Assembly: GCA_014384285.1 (NCBI GenBank) | Contig: JACNGE010000014.1 | Span: 1 to 64,000 of the forward strand | Length of the DNA stretch: 64,000 nucleotides | Direction of reading: 5' to 3' | Origin: Actinomycetota bacterium | GTDB taxonomy: Bacteria > Actinomycetota > Acidimicrobiia > Actinomarinales > Actinomarinaceae | In this document: in pieces, positions 20,152 through 29,050 of the stretch | Layout: every line of letters begins with the position of its first letter | Numbering within the stretch: the stretch's first letter is position 1 | Program-made: the position numbers and the translations under genes | Notes under the pieces: model-generated | Databases searched by the model: none | Told to the model about the DNA's origin: nothing | Seen by the model: the letters and a program-made list of their open reading frames with translations, nothing else

Positions 20152-20809
20152 ATAAACTCAGCATATAGTTTCCTACAGGAATTTTTTTCAAGCCAAGTAA
20201 ATTGATGCCTACACCGATTAAAAGAACACCTCCAATACCCGCTATAGAATCGGATATTACCTGATCAATGTTGGTGTTAATAAGTACTGCACAAAGGGTG
20301 AAAAATCCTTGATATGCCAAAATTGAGATTCCTGAATAAACAGCACCCTTCCCACCACTAGAAGTGATAAAAATTACTAAAAAACAATCCAGAGCAGTTT
20401 TTATTAAAAGTAATTCTAAATTGGATTCAACCACATCAAAGAACGGACCAATTATGGCTAAGGGGCCAGTAATTACTATTAGAGTTGTTGACAGGTAGCT
20501 GTCCATAAATTTACCTTGGTCTAAATCTGAATTCTCAAACTTTTTATACAAGTAGTCTCCAAACTTTTTAATCTGATCTTCTATTCGGAGGTAATTACCA
20601 ATTAATGCACCAAGAATGACAGCAAACAATGTAAAAATGAAATCAGGACTTTTTAAAGACTCCCTTACACCTAAAGCAAGTACAAGTAATCCCAGTGGAA
20701 GTAAATTTTCTTCAAAATTTTTTATATCTTTTTTAAAAAACAACCGAGCAAGAATACCAACAATCAAAACTCCAAGACCATTAATGAGTGTACCAATTCC
20801 AGGGAACAT
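20126..20809 (-). CDS. DUF554 family membrane protein
   Basis: GTLINGLGVLIVG, multiple TM segments, GIGGVLLIGVGINLLGLKKI. Confidence 0.75.
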   Translation of the reverse strand: MFPGIGTLINGLGVLIVGILARLFFKKDIKNFEENLLPLGLLVLALGVRESLKSPDFIFTLFAVILGALIGNYLRIEDQIKKFGDYLYKKFENSDLDQGKFMDSYLSTTLIVITGPLAIIGPFFDVVESNLELLLIKTALDCFLVIFITSSGGKGAVYSGISILAYQGFFTLCAVLINTNIDQVISDSIAGIGGVLLIGVGINLLGLKKIPVGNYMLSLFIPFLLTL

Positions 20810-21372
20810 TATTTTTTGAAGTCGTTATGACTTCTGCTTGGTGTGGGACCTTCTTGGCCTTGGTACTTGCTTCCATAAGCTTCTGAACCATACGTAGCCT
20901 CTGAAGGAGAGTTTAAATAATAAAATGATATCTGACCAATTTTCATTTCTGGATAAATCATAATAGGAAGATTTGCCACATTTGAAAGCTCCAACGTTAG
21001 ATATCCTGAGAATCCTGGGTCAACAAATCCTGCTGTTGAGTGAATTAAAAGGCCAATTCTTCCTAATGAAGACTTACCTTCTAACCTAGCTACAACCTTG
21101 TTGGACAAACTAACTTTTTCATATGTAGTTCCAAGAACAAATTCTCCTGGGTGAAGTACAAAAGGTTCAGCCTTTGTTGAAGTTACTAAGCTCGTAAGGT
21201 CTTGTTGCTCAGCTTTGGGATCAATATGGCTGTATTTGTGATTTTCAAAAACTCTAAAATCTGCTCCAACTTTTAGGTCAACACTTGAGGGTTGTATGTA
21301 ACTTTCTTCTAATGGATCAATTTCAATTAATTTTTCTTTTAAAGCTTTTTTAATATCAACATCTGAAAGCAT
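20809..21372 (-). CDS. dcd: dCTP deaminase (bifunctional dCTP deaminase/dUTPase type)
   Basis: [56 protein letters not shown]. Confidence 0.9.
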   Translation of the reverse strand: MLSDVDIKKALKEKLIEIDPLEESYIQPSSVDLKVGADFRVFENHKYSHIDPKAEQQDLTSLVTSTKAEPFVLHPGEFVLGTTYEKVSLSNKVVARLEGKSSLGRIGLLIHSTAGFVDPGFSGYLTLELSNVANLPIMIYPEMKIGQISFYYLNSPSEATYGSEAYGSKYQGQEGPTPSRSHNDFKK

Positions 21373-21416
21373 ACTTCCCCTTTTCTTTGAATATACTAAC
21401 CTACTTTTCGATTTTA

Positions 21417-21617
21417 TTAATTATTTACAATAGATGCAATCGCCCAGAAAGTTATAAAAAATCCTATACCACCTAAAAAGAGTGTTCTAGAAGCATAAAA
21501 CTCTTCCTCTCTGTAATTTCTACCAAAGTATGCAAATAGACTTCCAGCAAACATTGCTCCTCCAAAACCTAGGAGTAATAAATTAATTGTTAAATCTAAA
21601 GCAAAAGGATCATCCAT
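21417..21617 (-). CDS. Hypothetical small membrane protein
   Basis: 66-aa ORF with two hydrophobic segments. Confidence 0.5.
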   Translation of the reverse strand: MDDPFALDLTINLLLLGFGGAMFAGSLFAYFGRNYREEEFYASRTLFLGGIGFFITFWAIASIVNN

Positions 21618-21627
21618 AACTTATATT

Positions 21628-22485
21628 ATGATAATGATTATGTTCAAAAGTAGTAAAGTAGTTGAAATATTTCTTAAGTATGACATCTCTAAAAGTAGTG
21701 ATCCAAATAAATATAAAATAGCACCTTTGAAGGGAATTACTAATAACAGTTTTGTAGTTGAAGTAGATGATAAAAAATTTGTATTAAGAATACCTGGTGA
21801 AAATCCTGATGAAATAAACAGAGAGTCAGAAAAACATAATACCCTTTTAGTACAAGAGATGGGACTAACACTTCCGCATATTATTTTTGATGAAAAAAAT
21901 GGGATTAAGATTTCTGAGCATTTTGATATCTATACATATAATAATTCGGACTTTAAAAATTCTTCTTTAAGAAATAATGCTCTACAAGAACTTGTTAAGC
22001 TTCACAATTCAGGTTTAGTTTTCCAAAGTAATTTTAAACCGATGGAAGTTTTTGTAAATATAGCTGATGAATCAAATAAATTAGAACAAGAGGCAAAAGA
22101 AGCTGGAGAAAAGATAGTTTTCAAATTAAATGAAATAGGAACCCAACAAAGACCTTGCCATCAAGATCTTTATGCCGGCAATTTCACTATCTATAGAGAT
22201 AGAACTTATCTAATCGACTGGGAGTATTCATCTATGGGAGACAATTACTTCGATTACGCAGATTTATTCTGGCAAAATGAATTTGATTCCGATAAAAACT
22301 TAAGAGAAGAAAGTCTAAAAGAACTCCAGATTTCAACTACAGAAGAAATTGAAAAATTTGAATATTTTGAAATATTATCAATGATCACCTGGGGTTTATG
22401 GGCTTTAAGGAAATCTCCAAATGAAAATAATGGAGAAATGGCATTAAAACAAGCCATAAATCTAACACAGATTAAAAAACTTTAA
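21628..22485 (+). CDS. Choline/ethanolamine kinase-like phosphotransferase
   Basis: GITNNSFVVEVDDKKFVLRIPGEN, CHQDLYAGNF, YLIDWEYSSMGDNYFDYADL. Confidence 0.75.
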   Translation: MIMIMFKSSKVVEIFLKYDISKSSDPNKYKIAPLKGITNNSFVVEVDDKKFVLRIPGENPDEINRESEKHNTLLVQEMGLTLPHIIFDEKNGIKISEHFDIYTYNNSDFKNSSLRNNALQELVKLHNSGLVFQSNFKPMEVFVNIADESNKLEQEAKEAGEKIVFKLNEIGTQQRPCHQDLYAGNFTIYRDRTYLIDWEYSSMGDNYFDYADLFWQNEFDSDKNLREESLKELQISTTEEIEKFEYFEILSMITWGLWALRKSPNENNGEMALKQAINLTQIKKL

Positions 22486-22554
22486 AAGATTTTCAAATAA
22501 TGACGAGAATGCGTTAGAATTTCGCAGTTAGATAAAAAGGATAAAATTTAATTT

Positions 22555-22650
22555 ATGGGATCTTTGATAAAGAAAAGACGTAAAAAAATGTCTAAACATA
22601 AATATAGAAAACGTCGTAAATCAAATAGACATAAGAAGAAAAGCGTCTAG
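22555..22650 (+). CDS. bS22-like small ribosomal protein (AURKAIP1/COX24 domain), 31 aa; absent from the ORF track
   Basis: MGSLIKKRRKKMSKHKYRKRRKSNRHKKKSV; RBS-like AAAAGGATAAA upstream; matches the actinobacterial MGSVIKKRRKRMSKKKHRK... pattern. Confidence 0.88.
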   Translation: MGSLIKKRRKKMSKHKYRKRRKSNRHKKKSV

Positions 22651-23507
22651 ATTTCCCCAGACTCATTATTTAAGAACTCTTCGATTTGCTGTACAAGATT
22701 TTCATTTGAATCGTCAGAAAAGTTATCTTCAATTGTCAGTTCTGCGTCTTCAAGCTTTGAAACATACTCAGCTAAATCTTCTGAATTTTCCATTGCTTTT
22801 TTAATCTTTGTTTCAAATTGCTGGCCTTCTGATTGAATTCCAGTGTCATCAATTTCTATTTGAAGGATGTCAGCAGACTTGTGTAATAGAGCGCTTATTC
22901 CTTTAGGATACCCACCTGAACTTAAATAGTGAGGAACTGCAGCCCAAAGTCCTGAGGTCTCTATTCCGCTATTTCTTAATTCATGTCCGACAACACTAGT
23001 AATTCCAGTAGGTCCAGAATAATTTGTTGGCAGAACGTTATATCTTGAATGAAATGTTGGGTCATCACTTACTCCAAAAATTGGAACTGGCAAAGTATGA
23101 GCTACCTGTCCAAAAAAAGCACCAAGAGTGACAGCTTTTTTTACTCCTAGCTCAATCAAGACATTGGCAATATTCTCAGAATAAGTTTTCCACCTCATTG
23201 AAGGCTCTTCCCCAAAGACCAATACAACGTCATTAGATGATTTGTAATCTTCAATAGAGTAAAAAGAGGTCTGTGGCCAATGAAAATTTCTTTCACCTAT
23301 CTCTTTTACGTCAACTATTGGTCGTCTCATTTGGTAGTTATAAAAATTTTCAGAGTTAACTTCTGCAAAGGGGTCTACATCATGATTATTGCAAAGATTT
23401 TCTATACAGCCGCTCGCTGTATTACCAGCATCACTCCAGCCTTCAAAAGCTAGAACAGCAACTGGTTCAGATAAAAGTGGTTTTCTGTGCCAAATTACAT
23501 CGTCCAT
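22647..23507 (-). CDS. PAC2 family protein
   Basis: AFEGWSDAGNTASGCI, LGAFFGQVAHTLPVPIFG, GPTGITSVVGHEL. Confidence 0.85.
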   Translation of the reverse strand: MDDVIWHRKPLLSEPVAVLAFEGWSDAGNTASGCIENLCNNHDVDPFAEVNSENFYNYQMRRPIVDVKEIGERNFHWPQTSFYSIEDYKSSNDVVLVFGEEPSMRWKTYSENIANVLIELGVKKAVTLGAFFGQVAHTLPVPIFGVSDDPTFHSRYNVLPTNYSGPTGITSVVGHELRNSGIETSGLWAAVPHYLSSGGYPKGISALLHKSADILQIEIDDTGIQSEGQQFETKIKKAMENSEDLAEYVSKLEDAELTIEDNFSDDSNENLVQQIEEFLNNESGEI

Positions 23508-23544
23508 AACAAAATGTTAACCACTGTAAATATTTATCTAAAAA

Positions 23545-25611
23545 CTAATTTGTTAGTTTTCTTGAAGAGTTAACCACTACTGAAATACTGGACATCGCCA
23601 TCGCCAATGCTCCTAACTTAGGGGATATATTTCCTGAGACTGCCACAGGTATCATTAACGTGTTATAAATAAAAGCGAGAAATAAATTTTGATTAACCCT
23701 CATACTACTTTTTGCTGCTAAATTTTTTATACTTAGTATTTTTTCGAGACCTCCGCTTTGAATAACAATATCACTAGACGCTTGCGCAATCTGACTACTA
23801 ATTGAAGTAGTAATTGAAACATCTGCTTGCTGAAGAGAAGGAGAGTCATTAATTCCATCTCCGATGAAAATAACTTTTTCATTCTGTTGAATATTTTTTA
23901 CATATTGAAGTTTGTCTTCAGGTGTTTGGTTACCTAAAGCATTACTTATACCTATTCTTTTTGCGAGAATGTCTACTTTTTCTGAACTATCCCCAGACAA
24001 AATAGATATGTCATAGTGGTGCTTGATGCTTTGCAATAATTCATCGTTAATTGTTAAATCTTCTTCTAGGTCTATGGATACATTTTGATCTCCAATTGAA
24101 ATATCTAAAATATTTTCAATTCCTTTTTTTCTTTTAATTAAAACTTGTGTGCCATTCACTATTCCATGAATTCCTGAACCAATATCTTCTTTAACCTGTT
24201 CAGAGGAGAACAAAGGCAGCTCTCTTTTTTCAGCTTCTAAAACCAAGCTCTTAGCAACAGGATGGTTAGATTTAATTTCTAGGCTTGCGACATAAGATAA
24301 AACAGTATCTTCAGATAAGTTTGTATCAGATGTATCTATTTTACTTATATTGAATACTCCAGATGTTAGTGTCCCAGTCTTATCAAAAATTATTTTATTT
24401 AACTGTCTAACATTTTGTAATTTATCAAAGTTTTTAAATATAAAACCATCTCGATAGGCAAGAGAAGAGGCTTTATAAAGAATTATTGGGGTTGCTAAAC
24501 CCAAGGCACAAGGACAGGCGATTACCAAAACAGAGATTGAAATTTCTAAAGATCTAATTAAATCTGTATTTTGTATTAAATATCTATACAAAAACGTAAA
24601 CAAACTTAGGGCTAATATGGTTGGTACAAAAAACTGAGTTATCCTATCAAGTACTTTTTGAATAGACGGAGTTGTAGATTGGGCCTCTAAAATTAAACTT
24701 TCAATTAAGTCATATGTTGAAACTGCTCCATCTTTAACTTCAACTTCCAAATATCCATCTAAGTTGATACTTCCAGCTAAAACATTGTCTCCAGGACTTT
24801 TATCTATAGGCCTTGACTCACCAGTTAGAAAATCTTCATTAGTTGAAGATGTTCCATTTATGACAATTCCATCAATCGGAATAATTTCTCCGGGAGAAAT
24901 CCCTATTAAATCACCGGTTGTGAGATCTGAAACTTTTTTTATTTGAATATTTTTATCAGATAATAATTTTGCATTTTGAGGACGAGAGTTTTTTATAGCT
25001 TCTGATACATTAATAGAGTCTTTTATAGATATTTCTTCTACAGCCTTACCAAAAAGAACAAACGAAATGATATAAGCTCCAGCATCTATGAACATATCAC
25101 TATTGCTTGATGGTAGTAAAGAGACGGCAACTGAACTTAAGCTCCCAAGAGATATGAGTGTGTCCATATTAAATTCAAGATGTCTAATTTTTTTAAATGC
25201 AGAAATATGGAATCTTCTGCCAAAAATAAATATGACCGTAAATCCAAGTAAGTAGGAAATGAATGCATTGTCACTCTGAAAGCCACGAGAGATACCCGCA
25301 GAAAAGACTAGTGACAAAAAAGGTATGAAGAAAGTAGCTACATAGTTTGTTTTAGCATCTTCTTTTGGAGCTGAGATATTTGCAGAGTACCCTATAGAGT
25401 TAATCTTCTTTATCAGCTCTTCAATATTAAGATTTTTTTGATAGGTTATTACAGCTTTTTTTAAAGGAAAATTAACAGATACTGATTCTATAGACTCATC
25501 TTTAGAAACAACTCTTTCAATTCTTGCTGCACATGCGGCACAAGTCATACCCTCAAGATCGAGGGTTAAAGTTTCGTTAACTTTGGACAACTGTGTAGCC
25601 TTGTTCATCAA
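23545..25611 (-). CDS. copA: Copper-translocating P1B-type ATPase
   Basis: N-terminal HMA GMTCAACAARIE, CPCALGLATP, DKTGTLTSG, GDGINDSPSL. Confidence 0.93.
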   Translation of the reverse strand: MMNKATQLSKVNETLTLDLEGMTCAACAARIERVVSKDESIESVSVNFPLKKAVITYQKNLNIEELIKKINSIGYSANISAPKEDAKTNYVATFFIPFLSLVFSAGISRGFQSDNAFISYLLGFTVIFIFGRRFHISAFKKIRHLEFNMDTLISLGSLSSVAVSLLPSSNSDMFIDAGAYIISFVLFGKAVEEISIKDSINVSEAIKNSRPQNAKLLSDKNIQIKKVSDLTTGDLIGISPGEIIPIDGIVINGTSSTNEDFLTGESRPIDKSPGDNVLAGSINLDGYLEVEVKDGAVSTYDLIESLILEAQSTTPSIQKVLDRITQFFVPTILALSLFTFLYRYLIQNTDLIRSLEISISVLVIACPCALGLATPIILYKASSLAYRDGFIFKNFDKLQNVRQLNKIIFDKTGTLTSGVFNISKIDTSDTNLSEDTVLSYVASLEIKSNHPVAKSLVLEAEKRELPLFSSEQVKEDIGSGIHGIVNGTQVLIKRKKGIENILDISIGDQNVSIDLEEDLTINDELLQSIKHHYDISILSGDSSEKVDILAKRIGISNALGNQTPEDKLQYVKNIQQNEKVIFIGDGINDSPSLQQADVSITTSISSQIAQASSDIVIQSGGLEKILSIKNLAAKSSMRVNQNLFLAFIYNTLMIPVAVSGNISPKLGALAMAMSSISVVVNSSRKLTN

Positions 25612-25780
25612 GTAAGGATGCTACAGTTGTCATTTCGATACTATCTGAAATACTAAGTGAAACAGCTTTTGTGTCTATGTCTACCATGACATTTGATACA
25701 CCATCTACATCAAGAGCCTTTTCTATGGTTTCTTTGCAGTGGCCACAGCTAATTTCTGGAACAGTAAATTTTTTATCCAT
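25577..25780 (-). CDS. copZ: Copper chaperone CopZ-like HMA protein
   Basis: VPEISCGHCKETIEKALDVDGVSNV. Confidence 0.85.
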   Translation of the reverse strand: MDKKFTVPEISCGHCKETIEKALDVDGVSNVMVDIDTKAVSLSISDSIEMTTVASLLDEQGYTVVQS

Positions 25781-25841
25781 AAGGATATAGTAGTGTCAAG
25801 GCTGTTATAAATTGTATTAGAATTGTTTAGCTTTTTTTAAA

Positions 25842-26036
25842 TTAAGCAGTTGCTTGTAAAATGCGGCCTCTTACTCGAGGATATTTTACTGGAGCATGAT
25901 TGAAACAATGATCTCTTTTGTTATAAATGCTCAATTGAGTACTGCATGATTCATCCTTGCACACTCTGCCCTGGTCAAAACTTTTTGAAGGTCTTATTCC
26001 ACCTTTAATTTGACTTGCTTTCAGTCCGTCAGTCAT
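25842..26036 (-). CDS. Small putative zinc-binding protein (CX4CX12CX2H), paralogue of 49386-49589
   Basis: GRVCKDESCSTQLSIYNKRDHCFNHAPVKYPRVRG; same motif as a second ORF in the window. Confidence 0.75.
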   Translation of the reverse strand: MTDGLKASQIKGGIRPSKSFDQGRVCKDESCSTQLSIYNKRDHCFNHAPVKYPRVRGRILQATA

Positions 26037-26106
26037 TTTATTCCTTTATAGTTTGTGAATATATTCACAAGGTTAACAACATTAATTACAGGATGCAAGT
26101 ATTTCT

Positions 26107-28008
26107 TCAAGATTTACTTAATTTTTTTTGGTCTAAAAATGCTTCATCAGTCCATTTCCTACCGAGGAAATCTTGAACAATTTCTTCAGCAATTTTTGAT
26201 CCACCAACGGCTAATATTTTCTCTTTATATTCTTTCCCCACACTTTGAGAAAGAACCCCCTCTTTTTCAAACCTACTAAACAAATCATCTCCGATTATGT
26301 CAGCCCACAAATATCCATAATAAGCAGCATCATACCCACCTAGCAGGTGTCCAAAACAACCTAAATGGTTAACATCATTTGGATATTTTAATGTTGTGAC
26401 AATTTGTGAATTCCTCTCTACTTCATCAAGACTATCCGTAAAATCTAAACCATGTAGATGTTGATCTGCCAATCCAAAAGATACTTGTCGAAGTGTTAGT
26501 AAACTTACCCCTATGTTTTTTGTAGCGTTTATTTTTTCACTTAGCTCAAGACTGAGTGTTTCACCAGTTTCTACGTGTTTAGAAAATCTTTTCAAGCACT
26601 CACTTTTCCAAACCCAGTGCTCCATTATTTGACTTGGAGCTTCAACAAAGTCCCACTCAACATTTGCACCAAGAAACCTTGCAAATTTAGACTTACCGAT
26701 TCCATTATGGAGAACATGTCCAAACTCATGAAATAGAGTTTCTACTTCATCAAAATTCATTAAACCATCACCTGCGTTGGGGTTAGGAAAATTAGTAACC
26801 ATTGAGCATACTGGCAAGACTTCACCATCTTGACTACCTGGAGAAATATCAAATACTGCAGCATGGGTATACTTTCCTTCTCTGGGGTACAGGTCTAGAT
26901 AAAAATATGCTATTTTCTTATTCTTTTCATTCCATATAGACCAAAGTTCTACATCTTCGTGCCATGCGGTTTTAGAATCTTCTTTTTTAATTGAGATATC
27001 AAATACATCCTCACAAATTGAAAACATTTCGACTTTAACATCATGGATGTAAAAATATTTTTTTAACTCACTATTATCAAGATTGCTCAACTTATTTCTT
27101 TTTTTGGTTATTAAGTATCTAATATCCCACGGTGACAAATCTGCTGGGTCGATATTGTCATCAGACAATTCAAGCTTTTCAGTTTCTGCTGATTTTTGAA
27201 GTGTAGGAATTAAACTATCATACATTGCACTCACATTGTCAGGATTCTTTGCCATCCTGTATTTAAGTCTGTACTGAGACCAAGTTTCAAATCCAAATAA
27301 TTTAGCTTTTTCATTTCTGAGAACAACAGTCTCTTGAAGAATAGGTAAGTTGCTAGACACAGCCCTATTGTTAAATGCTTTCCAAACTAGTTCTCTAGAC
27401 TTTCTAACTGAACAATTTTCTAGAACAGCATTTACATCTGGATAGGCCATTGTCACAGTATATTTTCCAGATTTAAATTCTAAACCTCCCAGTTCCCCAC
27501 CACTTAAACCTGTTAGCTCCGAGGCTTCTAAATAAACTTCTGATTTATCATCTGCTATATTTTTTGAAAAATTTATTTCTAAATCGATTAATTTTTTCTC
27601 AATTTCAATAAGTCTTAATTTGCTATCTTTTTCTAGATTGTGACCGGCATCAATAAAGTCTTTTTCAAGTTCATCGTGATATTTTTTAGACTCTGAATCT
27701 AGAGTACTTGCATCAATTAATTTAAATTTTTTATACAATTCCACATCAGTAGTTACCTCAATCAGATAGTTGCCTATTAACGATTCAGCCTTGTTGCCAT
27801 AGTCTCTGATTTCTTCAGAGTTGCTTACGTCTGCTAAAAAAGCAACCCTACCAGATAAATCGGAAATAATTCTTTCAAATGAATCAAACATCATGAGCTC
27901 GGGAGTTTCAGAGTCTTTAATTTCTGAGATTATCGCATTACTTTCTTTCAAAGAATTCCCTACTTCATTTACTAAATCATTTTTAGTTATTTTTGAATAA
28001 TCGAACAT
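26107..28008 (-). CDS. M3-family oligopeptidase
   Basis: LFHEFGHVLHNGIG (HEXXH) and downstream E. Confidence 0.9.
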   Translation of the reverse strand: MFDYSKITKNDLVNEVGNSLKESNAIISEIKDSETPELMMFDSFERIISDLSGRVAFLADVSNSEEIRDYGNKAESLIGNYLIEVTTDVELYKKFKLIDASTLDSESKKYHDELEKDFIDAGHNLEKDSKLRLIEIEKKLIDLEINFSKNIADDKSEVYLEASELTGLSGGELGGLEFKSGKYTVTMAYPDVNAVLENCSVRKSRELVWKAFNNRAVSSNLPILQETVVLRNEKAKLFGFETWSQYRLKYRMAKNPDNVSAMYDSLIPTLQKSAETEKLELSDDNIDPADLSPWDIRYLITKKRNKLSNLDNSELKKYFYIHDVKVEMFSICEDVFDISIKKEDSKTAWHEDVELWSIWNEKNKKIAYFYLDLYPREGKYTHAAVFDISPGSQDGEVLPVCSMVTNFPNPNAGDGLMNFDEVETLFHEFGHVLHNGIGKSKFARFLGANVEWDFVEAPSQIMEHWVWKSECLKRFSKHVETGETLSLELSEKINATKNIGVSLLTLRQVSFGLADQHLHGLDFTDSLDEVERNSQIVTTLKYPNDVNHLGCFGHLLGGYDAAYYGYLWADIIGDDLFSRFEKEGVLSQSVGKEYKEKILAVGGSKIAEEIVQDFLGRKWTDEAFLDQKKLSKS

Positions 28009-28045
28009 TTATCTCCTTTGAGTTTTTTATGATAGTATTTGTCTT

Positions 28046-28282
28046 ATGGATATCAAACTTGAATTTTGTGTAGTTTGAAACTACACACCTCGTGCAGTTA
28101 GCACGATTGAAGACATTTTAGAAATATACGGTCAAAAAGTTAAATCTATTAATTTAATTCCTGGGTCAGGAGGAGTTTTTGAATTTTATCTCAATGATGA
28201 ACTTTTATACTCCAAGTCAGAGACAGGACGACATACAGAAGAAGGTGAGATTCTAGGTCTTATTGAAAAAGCACTAAGTTGA
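28046..28282 (+). CDS. SelW-like (Rdx family) selenoprotein, CVVU motif; Sec encoded by UGA at 28076-28078
   Basis: In-frame read-through gives MDIKLEFCVVUNYTPRAVSTIEDILEIYGQKVKSINLIPGSGGVFEFYLNDELLYSKSETGRHTEEGEILGLIEKALS; matches Rdx/SelW architecture. Confidence 0.92.
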
Positions 28283-29013
28283 GTATTCCTTTCGACCTCT
28301 CGATTTTTGAATTAATTTTTTTAGCACTTTTATTGTTTATTTCTGCATCTGTCCAAGGAGTACTTGGGTTTGGTTTTGCGGTTATTGCCTCTCCAATTAT
28401 TGTTCAAATAGAACCTGCGCTAGTCCCTCAGCTACTTTCTCTTCTCGGGCTTCCATTAGCTTTAAGAGTTTTTATTAGAGAAAAATCTAAAGTTAACTGG
28501 AAACCAATGAAATTTCTTGTCGCTGGACGAATTATAGGGGGACCGATCGGCTTACTTTTTCTAACGACTTTAAATCCAGATTTACTCTCAATATCTGTTG
28601 GTGCAATAGTGTTAAGTGCGGGACTAGGTTCTTATTTTGGTTGGAATTTAAAAAGAAATTCTATAAATGCATTAATTGCTGGTACATTCTCAGGAATTTT
28701 TGGAATGATTGCAGCAATTGGAGGCCCACCCATTGCAATTTTATATAGAGGAACAAAAGGAAGTGAATTTAGGCCATCTTTAAATGCAGTATTCACTTTA
28801 GGAATAATGATTACACTTTCTTTATTGTTGTTTACTGGAAATATTTTACAAGATCACTTGATTTTATTTATGTATCTAGTTTTACCAGTTTTGTTAGGAA
28901 TAAGGTTTTCAAGCTCACTCTTTTCTAAAGTTTCAGACAAACTAATTGCAGATATGGTGACTTATTTTTCAATAATTTCAGGAGCTACAGTTATCTATAG
29001 GGTTTTATTTTAA
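28279..29013 (+). CDS. TauE/SafE family permease (TTG start overlapping the selW stop)
   Basis: SVQGVLGFGFAVIASPII, multiple TM segments, second repeat GTFSGIFGMIAAIGGPPIAILY. Confidence 0.85.
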   Translation: MSIPFDLSIFELIFLALLLFISASVQGVLGFGFAVIASPIIVQIEPALVPQLLSLLGLPLALRVFIREKSKVNWKPMKFLVAGRIIGGPIGLLFLTTLNPDLLSISVGAIVLSAGLGSYFGWNLKRNSINALIAGTFSGIFGMIAAIGGPPIAILYRGTKGSEFRPSLNAVFTLGIMITLSLLLFTGNILQDHLILFMYLVLPVLLGIRFSSSLFSKVSDKLIADMVTYFSIISGATVIYRVLF

Positions 29014-29050
29014 TTTATTTCATCGCTACTAATTACTAAGATGTGAACAT

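Noticed and set aside
21628-21645. Fur-box-like GATAATGATTAT at the start of the phosphotransferase gene
   Set aside because: Overlaps the start codon run ATGATAATGATTATG; short match expected by chance in AT-rich DNA.
28076-28078. TGA reassignment to Trp instead of Sec
   Set aside because: Several genes here terminate at TGA, and both in-frame TGAs fall precisely at known Cys/Sec positions of SelD and SelW.
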